From Neobacillus bataviensis (GTDB taxonomy: Bacteria; Bacillota; Bacilli; Bacillales_B; DSM-18226), in NCBI RefSeq assembly GCF_019969725.1, contig NZ_JAHXYW010000002.1, positions 372,001 to 436,000 of the forward strand: a stretch of DNA of 64,000 bases. The letters run 5' to 3'. Numbering within the stretch: the stretch's first letter is position 1; each line of letters begins with the position of its first letter. The position numbers and the translations under genes were made by a program. Shown piece by piece: positions 1-7,243 of this stretch. Under the pieces are notes generated by a model, which was not told the DNA's origin, searched no databases, and was given only the letters and a program-made list of their open reading frames with translations.

Positions 1-531
1 CTGGGACATTCTATGGGCTCTGCCATTGCCCTTGATTTTTGTTACCGCTTTCCTAAAATGGTGGATGCTTTAATTATTTCTGATGCGACAAGAGGGGCAG
101 CTGCCTTGAGTGAAGAAGAGAATGACCGGAAATTAAAAAATCGATTAAATAACATTGAATCAATGGAACCGAAAGAGCTTGCGGCACTAAGAGTAAAGGA
201 ACTTCTTTCCCCAAACCCAGACCCAGAAATTAAGAAAGAAGCAGAAAGAATCTATTCGCAAATCAGGCCAATGGGATTCCGCTCTGTTGCGTATTCCCTA
301 TTTCATTTGAATCAAATGGATATTCTAGCTTCTATCTCTGCTCCAACTCTAGTTATTTGCGGTGAATTAGATATCGTAACACCAATAAGTGAGTCCCAGA
401 TTTTTCACGAGTCCATAAAGGATTCAAAATTTGTTACCATCCCTGGGACTGGTCATTTATGTTATCAAGAAGATCCCAATCGTTTTAATTCAATCGTCCT
501 GAATTTCCTAAATTCAGTCGTGACCCAATAA
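1..531 (+). CDS. alpha/beta hydrolase, 5' end cut by window
   Basis: The gene starts upstream of the window; 176 C-terminal residues are visible. They begin inside the nucleophile elbow G-H-S-M-G (Ser at visible residue 4). The rest of a catalytic triad follows: Asp124 in C-G-E-L-D and His152 in G-T-G-H. This is the C-terminal two thirds of a standard alpha/beta hydrolase of the MhpC / enol-lactonase type. It sits directly upstream of an IclR regulator and an aromatic ring-cleavage cluster, so a meta-cleavage-product hydrolase or enol-lactone hydrolase role is plausible. The substrate cannot be read from the sequence, and hydrolases of this fold act on many esters. Confidence 0.85.
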   Translation: MGHSMGSAIALDFCYRFPKMVDALIISDATRGAAALSEEENDRKLKNRLNNIESMEPKELAALRVKELLSPNPDPEIKKEAERIYSQIRPMGFRSVAYSLFHLNQMDILASISAPTLVICGELDIVTPISESQIFHESIKDSKFVTIPGTGHLCYQEDPNRFNSIVLNFLNSVVTQ

Positions 532-546
532 AAGTTCCCCGAGGCT

Positions 547-575
547 TTGCTTAATATTTGGTAAAATTGTAGAAT
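547..575 (+). promoter_or_regulatory. candidate sigma-A promoter of the IclR gene
   Basis: TTGCTT at 547-552 and TAGAAT at 570-575 are separated by 17 bp, about 33 bp before the IclR start codon. The palindrome found at the two downstream promoters is absent here, so autoregulation through it is not suggested. Confidence 0.45.
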
Positions 576-608
576 AGTAATTAATAACAATGAGATGGTG
601 AAACGCTT

Positions 609-1400
609 ATGGCAAAAGAAGAAAAGGAACGTTATAATGCCAATGCTTTGGTGAGGGGATTGGAAATTTTAAAGCTATTTAGTGAGGAGCGCCCCACTTT
701 ATCCTTGGTTGAAATTGCGAAAGAACTGGATGTCAGCAGGACGGTACCGTTCCGATTATTGTATACGCTCCAAACACTTGGATATCTGTATCAGGATGAG
801 CATACTAAGCGGTATAGTCTAACTCCAAAGGTGTTGGAATTAGGATTTGCCTATTTAAGTACATTAAAGCTCCCTGAAATTGCTCAGCCCTATTTAGAAA
901 AATTGAGGGATGAAACTGGGGCATCTTGTCATTTATCAATCTTGGATGGTCATGAAGTTGTTTATGTTGGGAGCGCACCTGTGAGAGGTGTTTCGGCCGT
1001 GAATGTGAATATAGGGCTGAGACTGCCCGCACATGCGATTGCTAATGGAAAAGTGCAGCTTGCCTTTCAGCCTCAAGACCGATTAAACCAAATATTATTT
1101 GGCTCTAATTTACAACCATATACGGAAAGAACGCAAACTGATTTCATGGAATTTCAACAGGAATTAGCAACGATTCGGAAAGAGGGATTTGCGATTACTA
1201 AGGGTGAATTTCACCATGGAATTCAATCGGTAGCTGCTCCTATATTTGAACGCACAGGTCAAGTCATGGCTGCAATCAATGTCGTAGCAACCGAGAAAAC
1301 ATTCAATAGTGAATTTATTGAAAAAATTGCGTTGCCAAAAGTGCTTGAAGTCTCCGAACAACTATCAGGCTTTATGGGTTACCACGCCAAAATAAACTAA
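609..1400 (+). CDS. IclR-family transcriptional regulator
   Basis: The 263-residue product has the IclR layout. An N-terminal winged helix-turn-helix spans about residues 12-70 (L-V-E-I-A-K-E-L-D-V-S-R-T), followed by a GAF-like effector domain at about 85-255. Length is normal for the family. IclR proteins bind small aromatic or organic acids and control adjacent catabolic operons. This one ends in a strong terminator and is followed by an MFS carrier and ring-cleavage genes, so it is the likely local regulator. Two pairs of a 16-bp palindrome around downstream promoters are its best candidate operators. Effector identity is unknown. Confidence 0.93.
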   Translation: MAKEEKERYNANALVRGLEILKLFSEERPTLSLVEIAKELDVSRTVPFRLLYTLQTLGYLYQDEHTKRYSLTPKVLELGFAYLSTLKLPEIAQPYLEKLRDETGASCHLSILDGHEVVYVGSAPVRGVSAVNVNIGLRLPAHAIANGKVQLAFQPQDRLNQILFGSNLQPYTERTQTDFMEFQQELATIRKEGFAITKGEFHHGIQSVAAPIFERTGQVMAAINVVATEKTFNSEFIEKIALPKVLEVSEQLSGFMGYHAKIN

Positions 1401-1431
1401 AAGGCTTGCGAAATTTCGCAAGCCTTTTTAT
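1401..1431 (+). terminator. rho-independent terminator after IclR gene
   Basis: A perfect hairpin (AAGGCTTGCG / CGCAAGCCTT with a short AAATTT loop) is followed by a T run. It begins immediately after the stop codon. Confidence 0.9.
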
Positions 1432-1450
1432 TATCCAAGTTCAATTTAAC

Positions 1451-1466
1451 GTTTTGTATATAAAAC
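1451..1466. promoter_or_regulatory. palindromic operator candidate O1 (upstream of MFS promoter)
   Basis: GTTTTGTATATAAAAC is a near-perfect palindrome lying 52 bp upstream of the TTGACA box at 1503. The identical 16-mer recurs at 1551, and variants flank the next promoter at 2988 and 3089. It is the best candidate IclR-family binding site in the region. A looser palindrome (ACAATTTTTAAATTGT) lies beside it at 1465-1480. Confidence 0.6.
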
Positions 1467-1502
1467 AATTTTTAAATTGTAAAACAAAATTCACATTTTG
1501 TG

Positions 1503-1531
1503 TTGACACAATTTTCTCAAAATTTTAAAAT
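1503..1531 (+). promoter_or_regulatory. sigma-A promoter of the MFS carrier gene
   Basis: A consensus TTGACA (1503-1508) lies 17 bp before TAAAAT (1526-1531). It sits between two identical palindromes, which suggests regulation by bound repressor or by looping. The leader to the ATG is about 160 nt. Confidence 0.7.
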
Positions 1532-1550
1532 AAACTTAGTAGGAAACCGT

Positions 1551-1566
1551 GTTTTGTATATAAAAC
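1551..1566. promoter_or_regulatory. palindromic operator candidate O2 (downstream of MFS promoter)
   Basis: This second exact copy of GTTTTGTATATAAAAC begins 20 bp after the -10 box, in the early transcribed region. That is a repressing position. It starts exactly 100 bp after copy O1. Confidence 0.6.
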
Positions 1567-1696
1567 ATAGAGCTTTACTACGAATAATAAATAAGGAGGA
1601 ATAATCGTCCGTTTAGGTCCGCTGAAATGCTGTATACTAATAATAAAATTTTTGAAAGCGTGTTCATGAATATTCAAAACTAAAGGGGGCTATTTG

Positions 1697-2974
1697 ATGC
1701 TAAAAGGTAACAAAAGGTGGATTTATATTGCTTTACCAATCTTCTTCTTTTGGTTTTTTGGACAAATTGATAAATTAGGTATTTCTATTATCCAGACGGA
1801 TCAAGGCTTCTTAAATGATCTAGGAATAACTGGTGCAGATAAGAATGCCAAAATTGGAATGATTACTTTTGTCTTTACCATTTCTTATGCTTTATCCAAT
1901 ATTTTTTGGGGCTTTATTATCGACAAGCTTGGAGCAAGAAAGACAGGTATCCTGGGTCTGACTGCTTGGGCGATTACTATGGTTATTGGAGGGTTATCTA
2001 CTTCGTATGAGATGTTTATCGTGAGCCGTATCATCCTTGGTATCGGTGAAGGGATGATGATCCCGATTTGCGGAAAGTTTATCTCTAACTGGTTCCATCA
2101 GCGTGAACTCGGCAGAGCGCAATCTTCCTGGCTGGCAGGAAACTATTTAGGACCTGCTTGCGGAGCGATTATTTTGACACTCGTGATTGCTACCTTCCAT
2201 TGGCAGGCTGCTTTTTTCATTTTAGCAGCGTTTAATGTTTTGATTGTACTTCCAATGTTTATTTTCCTTACTCGTGATACTCCTGAAGAACATCCACGAC
2301 TAGATAAAGAAGAATTAGCTTATATTCGCCAATCAGATTCCAAGGAATCAACGAAAAAACAAAATTTTGTGCAGGATTTCCGTTATTGGATTGTCTGGTT
2401 TGGCATGTTAGTGGCATCATTTTTATTTTTCGGTATTAGTATTTGGCTCCCTACTTATTTAGTCGGCGCGAAAGGGTTCACAAGAGAAGCAATGACAGGA
2501 ATCACCTCTTTATCTTGGCTTTTTGCTTTAGGATTCGTCTTAATTTGTGGCTACTTATCGGATAAAACAAGGCGTCCAGGTTTACTTGCGACTATTCTGT
2601 TTCTTTTGACGACGTTATTTTTAACAGCGGCAATTCTTTCTCCACAACCTGTTATGGCAGGAGTATGTATGGGGTTAGCAATGGGAGCACAGGGCGGTGT
2701 ATTCCATTTAAGTAATTTATTTATTGTTAAATTCTCTACTCCTGAAACAGCGGGACGTGCTGCTGGTTTGATGGGCTTTACCAACATTCTTGGCGGGTTT
2801 TCAAGCTATATCATGGGATGGATGGTTGATATTTCTGGAGGGGATTTCGGACCTTCGATCGTCATGTTGATTATCGCAGCTTCGCTTGGATTCATTGCCT
2901 ATCTGTTTACCTTAAAGAAAGAAGCTTCAGAGCTTAAGCTTGAAAATGTACCACCTAATCGCATAACCGTTTAA
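1697..2974 (+). CDS. MFS transporter, anion:cation symporter (ACS) type
   Basis: The 425-residue membrane protein has about 12 hydrophobic segments. The MFS motif between TM2 and TM3 is visible as W-G-F-I-I-D-K-L-G-A-R-K near residue 75, and R-I-I-L-G-I-G-E-G-M lies in TM4. ACS-family carriers import organic anions such as hexuronates or aromatic acids with protons. The ATG at 1697 is chosen over the TTG at 1694 because AAAGGGGG then lies 7 nt upstream. It is probably the uptake system for the substrate handled by the following ring-cleavage genes and has its own palindrome-flanked promoter. Substrate is inferred from context only. Confidence 0.9.
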   Translation: MLKGNKRWIYIALPIFFFWFFGQIDKLGISIIQTDQGFLNDLGITGADKNAKIGMITFVFTISYALSNIFWGFIIDKLGARKTGILGLTAWAITMVIGGLSTSYEMFIVSRIILGIGEGMMIPICGKFISNWFHQRELGRAQSSWLAGNYLGPACGAIILTLVIATFHWQAAFFILAAFNVLIVLPMFIFLTRDTPEEHPRLDKEELAYIRQSDSKESTKKQNFVQDFRYWIVWFGMLVASFLFFGISIWLPTYLVGAKGFTREAMTGITSLSWLFALGFVLICGYLSDKTRRPGLLATILFLLTTLFLTAAILSPQPVMAGVCMGLAMGAQGGVFHLSNLFIVKFSTPETAGRAAGLMGFTNILGGFSSYIMGWMVDISGGDFGPSIVMLIIAASLGFIAYLFTLKKEASELKLENVPPNRITV

Positions 2975-2987
2975 ATACGTTTAAAAC

Positions 2988-3003
2988 GTTACGTATATAA
3001 AAC
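2988..3003. promoter_or_regulatory. palindromic operator candidate O3 (upstream of cupin promoter)
   Basis: GTTACGTATATAAAAC matches the 16-bp palindrome of O1/O2 at 14 positions. It lies 52 bp before the TTGACA box at 3040, the same distance as at the MFS promoter. Confidence 0.5.
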
Positions 3004-3039
3004 ATAGTTTTAAAAATATAATTTTCTCAATATTTTTAA

Positions 3040-3068
3040 TTGACAATTATAATATTGGGATTTATTAT
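3040..3068 (+). promoter_or_regulatory. sigma-A promoter of the cupin and downstream genes
   Basis: TTGACA (3040-3045), a 17-bp spacer and TATTAT (3063-3068) lie about 60 bp before the cupin start. The layout with flanking palindromes copies the MFS promoter. It could drive the catabolic genes up to about 13650, which are all on this strand. Confidence 0.65.
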
Positions 3069-3088
3069 TGGTTTATAAAGAAAACATT

Positions 3089-3104
3089 GTTTTATATATA
3101 AAAC
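3089..3104. promoter_or_regulatory. perfect palindromic operator candidate O4
   Basis: GTTTTATATATAAAAC is a perfect 16-bp palindrome. It lies 20 bp after the -10 box and 101 bp after O3, and is the fourth member of the set. Confidence 0.55.
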
Positions 3105-3130
3105 ATATCAAACAAAAGGAGTGCTGGAAA

Positions 3131-3667
3131 ATGTCTGAAGAAAAATTTTCAGTAGAAGCATTTGAGAAAAAATATGTAGCGAGACTAAAGGATCGCAGTC
3201 TTGATTGGAACGTCTTAAAGTTCCAGGAAGAAATCGACCCAAAATATAAGAGAGCACAAATGCGCTATATCGGCCGCGGTGCAACCGCTAACAATGACAG
3301 CAATGTGATCGCTGCAGAACACTTTACGTTAAGCACCATGGTATTGCCTGCGGGCTGCGAAGGTCCGCTTCATTTACATGATGATGTAGAAGAAGTGTTC
3401 TTTATCTTAAAAGGAAGTGTAACCGCTCTTATTCAGGAAGAAGGCAAAGAGGAAGTTCATGAAATCGTTTTAAACGAAAGAGACTGCATCAGCTCACCTC
3501 CTGGCGTTTACCGCGGAATCCGCAACGACAGCGATGAAGAGGCTCTCATGCTTGTTATGCTTGGAGCCGTGAAGCCGAACCTTCCTACTTATCCGAAGGG
3601 AAGCGCATTAGAAGAGCTTCGCATCCAGCGTGCAAAAGAAAGAGAAGCAATTATTAACGGAAAATAA
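3131..3667 (+). CDS. single-domain cupin protein
   Basis: The 178-residue protein has one cupin barrel. Motif 1 reads G-P-L-H-L-H-D-D-V-E-E-V-F-F-I-L-K-G near residues 77-94, giving two His and a Glu as metal ligands. The start at 3131 is supported by AAAGGAG 9 nt upstream; a longer reading from 3068 overlaps the promoter and an operator. Cupins in aromatic clusters can be dioxygenases, isomerases or metal-binding accessory proteins. It leads the operon and is followed by an intergenic hairpin and an extradiol dioxygenase. The activity cannot be assigned from sequence alone. Confidence 0.85.
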   Translation: MSEEKFSVEAFEKKYVARLKDRSLDWNVLKFQEEIDPKYKRAQMRYIGRGATANNDSNVIAAEHFTLSTMVLPAGCEGPLHLHDDVEEVFFILKGSVTALIQEEGKEEVHEIVLNERDCISSPPGVYRGIRNDSDEEALMLVMLGAVKPNLPTYPKGSALEELRIQRAKEREAIINGK

Positions 3668-3723
3668 GATTAGGCAGGGTTTCCATACTCAAACTCCCTG
3701 ATTACCTAGGAATTTCTTCGTTG

Positions 3724-3765
3724 ACAGGGATGGTCCACTTACCTTATAGGCGGGATCATCCCTGT
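3724..3765 (+). other. intercistronic stem-loop
   Basis: ACAGGGATGGTCC (from 3724) pairs with GGATCATCCCTGT (ending 3765) in a 13-bp stem with one G.U pair and a 16-nt loop. No T run follows, so it is not a classical terminator. It may be an mRNA processing or stabilising structure between the cupin and dioxygenase genes. Confidence 0.55.
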
Positions 3766-3795
3766 TGACTTTCAAAAGACTTTGGAGGTGGCGAG

Positions 3796-4710
3796 ATGTT
3801 AGGCATTACACATTTACGGCATATCAGCTTAATCACTCCGGTGCTGAATGAACAGGCTGATTTTTATGAAAAAATCTGGGGATTGGATAAAGTATCTCAG
3901 GATGATCACTCGGTTTACTTCCGCGGGGCAGGTCCTGAAAATCATATATTAAGTCTCCAAGCCGGTGAAAAAAGCGGCTTGCACCATATCGCATTTGGCA
4001 TGGTTGATAAAAATGCAGTCGACCGGGCAGCGGAAATTCTGACTTCAAAGGGTGTCAAAATTGTTTCCGAACCGGGCTACCTGGATGAAGAAGGAAGAGG
4101 CTACGGTCTGCGCTTTGTTGATCCGGAAAATCGCTGCATCGAATTATCGGCCTATGTGGAAATGCATACGACGATTTGGAATAAGAAAAACGTCGACCCG
4201 GTTAAATTGAACCATGTGGTGATGAATACGAAAGATCTCGACATGATTGTCGATTTTTATACAAATGTCCTTGGGTTTAAAGTAACCGACTGGAGCGAGC
4301 ATCAAATGGCGTTCCTGAGATGCAACCGAAAGCACCACTCGATTGCTTTTAATCAGGACCAGCATGCTTCTGTTAACCATATCGCTTATGAAGTGGACAC
4401 AGTCGATGAGGTGATGAGAGGAATCGCCAATGTAAGAAAAGCAGGCTATCAAGAAATTTGGGGCCCTGGGCGCCATGGTCCCGGGAATAATGTTTTCTGC
4501 TACTTCCAGGATCCAGCGAAGTTTGTCATGGAGTATACGTGTTATTTGGAAACAGTTGAAGATGAGGCCGAATGGGTAGCGCGTGTTTGGAAACGGGTGC
4601 CACATCTGATGGATCAATGGGGAATTGCCGGACCTCCTAAACCGGAAACACGGGCAGCGATGGCTGGACAGCCGGATCTAGGCTGGGTCAAAGCAAAAGA
4701 ATTGGTGTAA
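3796..4710 (+). CDS. type I extradiol ring-cleavage dioxygenase (catechol 2,3-dioxygenase-like)
   Basis: The 304-residue protein has two VOC (beta-alpha-beta-beta-beta) domains, about residues 5-125 and 135-262. The C-terminal domain holds the 2-His-1-carboxylate iron site: His140 (L-N-H-V), His195 (V-N-H-I-A-Y) and Glu246 (V-M-E-Y). The H-G-P-G-N-N loop of extradiol enzymes is also present. The family cleaves catechols next to the diol with O2. It lies downstream of a cupin and upstream of an SDR. With the Rieske subunits and BphB-like dehydrogenase further on, it would open the ring of the catechol they make. Which catechol is unknown. Confidence 0.9.
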   Translation: MLGITHLRHISLITPVLNEQADFYEKIWGLDKVSQDDHSVYFRGAGPENHILSLQAGEKSGLHHIAFGMVDKNAVDRAAEILTSKGVKIVSEPGYLDEEGRGYGLRFVDPENRCIELSAYVEMHTTIWNKKNVDPVKLNHVVMNTKDLDMIVDFYTNVLGFKVTDWSEHQMAFLRCNRKHHSIAFNQDQHASVNHIAYEVDTVDEVMRGIANVRKAGYQEIWGPGRHGPGNNVFCYFQDPAKFVMEYTCYLETVEDEAEWVARVWKRVPHLMDQWGIAGPPKPETRAAMAGQPDLGWVKAKELV

Positions 4711-4725
4711 AGGAGGGGTGCCACG

Positions 4726-5517
4726 ATGGATTTAGGATTAAAGGATAAAGTAGCTGTCATAATGGGAGGAACCTCTGGAGTCGGATTAAAAACAGCGGAA
4801 ATGTTCCTTCAGGAGGGGGCTAAAGTAGCGGTCTGCGGCAGAAACCTCGAGCGGAAGGAAAAAGCCTATGATTATCTTCTGCAAATTGGCTCCATAGATT
4901 CCATTTATGCGGCAACATGCGATGTAACGAGTAAAGAGGATGTCAACGAGTTCATCAACGGGACAGCAGCCCATTTTGGCGGGATTGATATCCTTGTGAA
5001 TGCAGCAGGACAAAGTGTCATGGGGTACTTTTTTGATGTGACGGATGAACAATGGGAGCAGCAAATTCAATTGAAATACTTTGCCATCATTTACGCGGTG
5101 AAGGCGGTTCATCCTTATTTGGTCGAGCGGGGCGGCGGCAGAATCATTAATATCAATGCTACCTTAGCCAAAGAACCGGAAAGACATATGATTGCTACAG
5201 CAGCTACAAGAGCAGGTCTACTAAATTTAAGTAAGACCCTTTCCCAAGAGCTTGCTTCCGATAATATTTTAGTTAACTCGGTTAGCTTAGGTTTGATACG
5301 TACCGATCAATGGGAGCGGCGCCGATTGAAAAATGCTCCTGAAATAAAAGCGGAAGATTATTATGGAGACCTCGCGAAAAAGAGAAATATTCCGCTGGGA
5401 AGAGTAGGGGAAGCAGAGGAAGTAGCCAGTGTGATTTTATTTTTAGCCTCAGAGAAGGCAAGTTATGTATCGGGTTCCACGATTGAAACAGCTGGAGCGC
5501 TGGGGAAAGCGCTTTAA
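4726..5517 (+). CDS. SDR-family protein with altered catalytic motif
   Basis: The 263-residue protein keeps the Rossmann nucleotide-binding end: G-G-T-S-G-V-G near residue 14 and V-N-A-A-G in the middle. The usual Y-x-x-x-K catalytic pair is replaced. The equivalent segment reads A-T-A-A-T-R-A-G, with Thr in place of Tyr and Arg in place of Lys, and the preceding Ser position reads I-N-A-T. It therefore binds a nucleotide but may use a different chemistry, as some aromatic-pathway SDRs do. AGGAGG lies just upstream, and it is 15 bp from the extradiol gene. An NAD-dependent step on a ring or ring-fission intermediate is an inference. Confidence 0.82.
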   Translation: MDLGLKDKVAVIMGGTSGVGLKTAEMFLQEGAKVAVCGRNLERKEKAYDYLLQIGSIDSIYAATCDVTSKEDVNEFINGTAAHFGGIDILVNAAGQSVMGYFFDVTDEQWEQQIQLKYFAIIYAVKAVHPYLVERGGGRIININATLAKEPERHMIATAATRAGLLNLSKTLSQELASDNILVNSVSLGLIRTDQWERRRLKNAPEIKAEDYYGDLAKKRNIPLGRVGEAEEVASVILFLASEKASYVSGSTIETAGALGKAL

Positions 5518-5542
5518 TTTTCGAAAAAGGCAGGAATAGATG

Positions 5543-7231
5543 ATGAGTGAACAAAAGCAAATGGAATTTACAACAGCAGATGCAGTAGTAAAGGAACTTG
5601 TTCGTGCCGGCGTGGAAGTAGCTTTCGGCATTGTCAGTATCCACAACATGCCAATCTATGATGCGATCCTTCGCGAAGGGAGCATTCATTTAGTCTGTTC
5701 CCGCGGTGAGAGCGGCGCGGCCAATATGGCGGACGGCTATGCTAGAGCGACAGGGAAATTAGGTGTAGTGATTACAAGTACGGGAACGGGATCAGGGAAT
5801 GCCGCAGGTTCTTTAATTGAAGCATGGGCAGCAGGGGTACCGGTTCTTCATCTAACCGGTGAGGTGGCTTCATCTTATCTAGGAACTGGCAGGGGATATA
5901 TCCATGAATGTAAGGACCAGTTGTCGATGATGGAAGGGTGCAGTAAAAAAGCGGTCCGTTTAAGAAGGCCTGAGCAGGCAGCGGCTGTTGTCAGGCAAGC
6001 GATTCAGGACACCTTTGCCTATCCGGCAGGACCTGTAACGCTTGAAATCCCCATTGATTTTCAATCTGCTATTATCCCAAATTATCCGATTGATGAAATC
6101 AGAACAATGGCTCCATCTAATCAAACCCTTCCATATTTGCCTGAAGAGGCATTAACGAAAATCTCCCAAGCCCGCCGTCCGGTTATTTGGGCAGGAGGAG
6201 GAGTGATTACATCCGGTGCATCAAAAGAAGTTCAAGAGCTGGCAGAAAAGATTGGAGCGGCTGTCATCACAAGCCAGTCTGGAAAAGGAAGTATTCCAGA
6301 AGACCATCCTCAGTGTATCGGTCACTTTGCCGCATATGAATTAACGAAAGACCTGTTGAAAAAGGCCGACTTGTTGATCAGTATAGGTGTTCGATTTAGA
6401 GGGAATGAAACCTCCAATTGGAAAGTCACTGTTCCAAAAGAACACATCGCCATTGATGCCGACTGGCTGGCAATCAATCGAAACTATGAAGCAAGCTATG
6501 GGCTATTAGGGGATGCCAAACAAATTTTACAAGGGTTAAATGAAGAATTATCTAATACATCTATTGTTCCGGATTCTGCTTATCTTGATGAAGTACAGTC
6601 CGTTCGGGAAGAATTGCGTACCCAGTTAAGAGCCACACTTGGGCCATATGAACAAATCCTAGATGGCATGCGAAAAGTACTGCCGCAAAACACGATTTTA
6701 GTCCGCGATGTCACCGTTCAAGCGAATGTTTGGGGCAGCCGCCTTTTTGAAATCTATGAACCTAGGACATCAATTCACGCATCTGGAGGCGGAATTGGTC
6801 AAGGGCTGCCAACTGCGATTGGTGCGCAAATGGGCTTCAAGGATCGCCCGGTTGTCCTGATGGCAGGTGATGGCGGGTTTATGGTTAATGTCGGCGAAAT
6901 GGCAACCGCCGCTCAAGAAAAACTGCCATTAATTATTGTCCTGTTTGATGATGCAGGTTACGGGGTGCTTCGAAATATACAAAGTGCTGCTTATGGACGT
7001 CAAGTGGCTGTTGATCTGATGAGCCCTGACTTTGTGCTGTTAAGTCAATCAATGGGATTTGAAGCATCACGAATTGGATCACCAACAGAGTTTGTTACAG
7101 AGCTCGAGAAGGCAGTAGAAAGTAAGAAGCCAACCATGATTGTGGTCGACATGGAAGCGGTTGGACCAATGGCGAAACCATTTGGAGGTCCTCCGGGCGC
7201 TGCAGATGCTTTCAAGCCAAAGAAGTTATAA
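5543..7231 (+). CDS. thiamine diphosphate-dependent enzyme (acetolactate synthase / benzoylformate decarboxylase superfamily)
   Basis: The 562-residue protein has the three ThDP-enzyme domains: PYR at about 10-175, a central FAD/CoA-like domain at about 190-330 and PP at about 370-545. The activating Glu is in S-R-G-E-S-G-A near residue 52. The Mg-ThDP motif starts G-D-G-G-F near residue 444 and ends F-D-D where many relatives have N-N or N-D. The ATG at 5543 is preferred over the one at 5540 by spacing to AGGA. Family members decarboxylate or ligate 2-oxo acids. Here it lies directly before an aldehyde dehydrogenase, so a 2-oxo acid to aldehyde to acid sequence is plausible. The substrate is not known. 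Confidence 0.85.
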   Translation: MSEQKQMEFTTADAVVKELVRAGVEVAFGIVSIHNMPIYDAILREGSIHLVCSRGESGAANMADGYARATGKLGVVITSTGTGSGNAAGSLIEAWAAGVPVLHLTGEVASSYLGTGRGYIHECKDQLSMMEGCSKKAVRLRRPEQAAAVVRQAIQDTFAYPAGPVTLEIPIDFQSAIIPNYPIDEIRTMAPSNQTLPYLPEEALTKISQARRPVIWAGGGVITSGASKEVQELAEKIGAAVITSQSGKGSIPEDHPQCIGHFAAYELTKDLLKKADLLISIGVRFRGNETSNWKVTVPKEHIAIDADWLAINRNYEASYGLLGDAKQILQGLNEELSNTSIVPDSAYLDEVQSVREELRTQLRATLGPYEQILDGMRKVLPQNTILVRDVTVQANVWGSRLFEIYEPRTSIHASGGGIGQGLPTAIGAQMGFKDRPVVLMAGDGGFMVNVGEMATAAQEKLPLIIVLFDDAGYGVLRNIQSAAYGRQVAVDLMSPDFVLLSQSMGFEASRIGSPTEFVTELEKAVESKKPTMIVVDMEAVGPMAKPFGGPPGAADAFKPKKL

Positions 7232-7243
7232 GGAGGAATGACA

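Noticed and set aside
5505..5518. cre-like sequence GAAAGCGCTTTAA at the end of the SDR gene
   Set aside because: It misses the leading T-G of the consensus and lies at a stop codon, away from any promoter.
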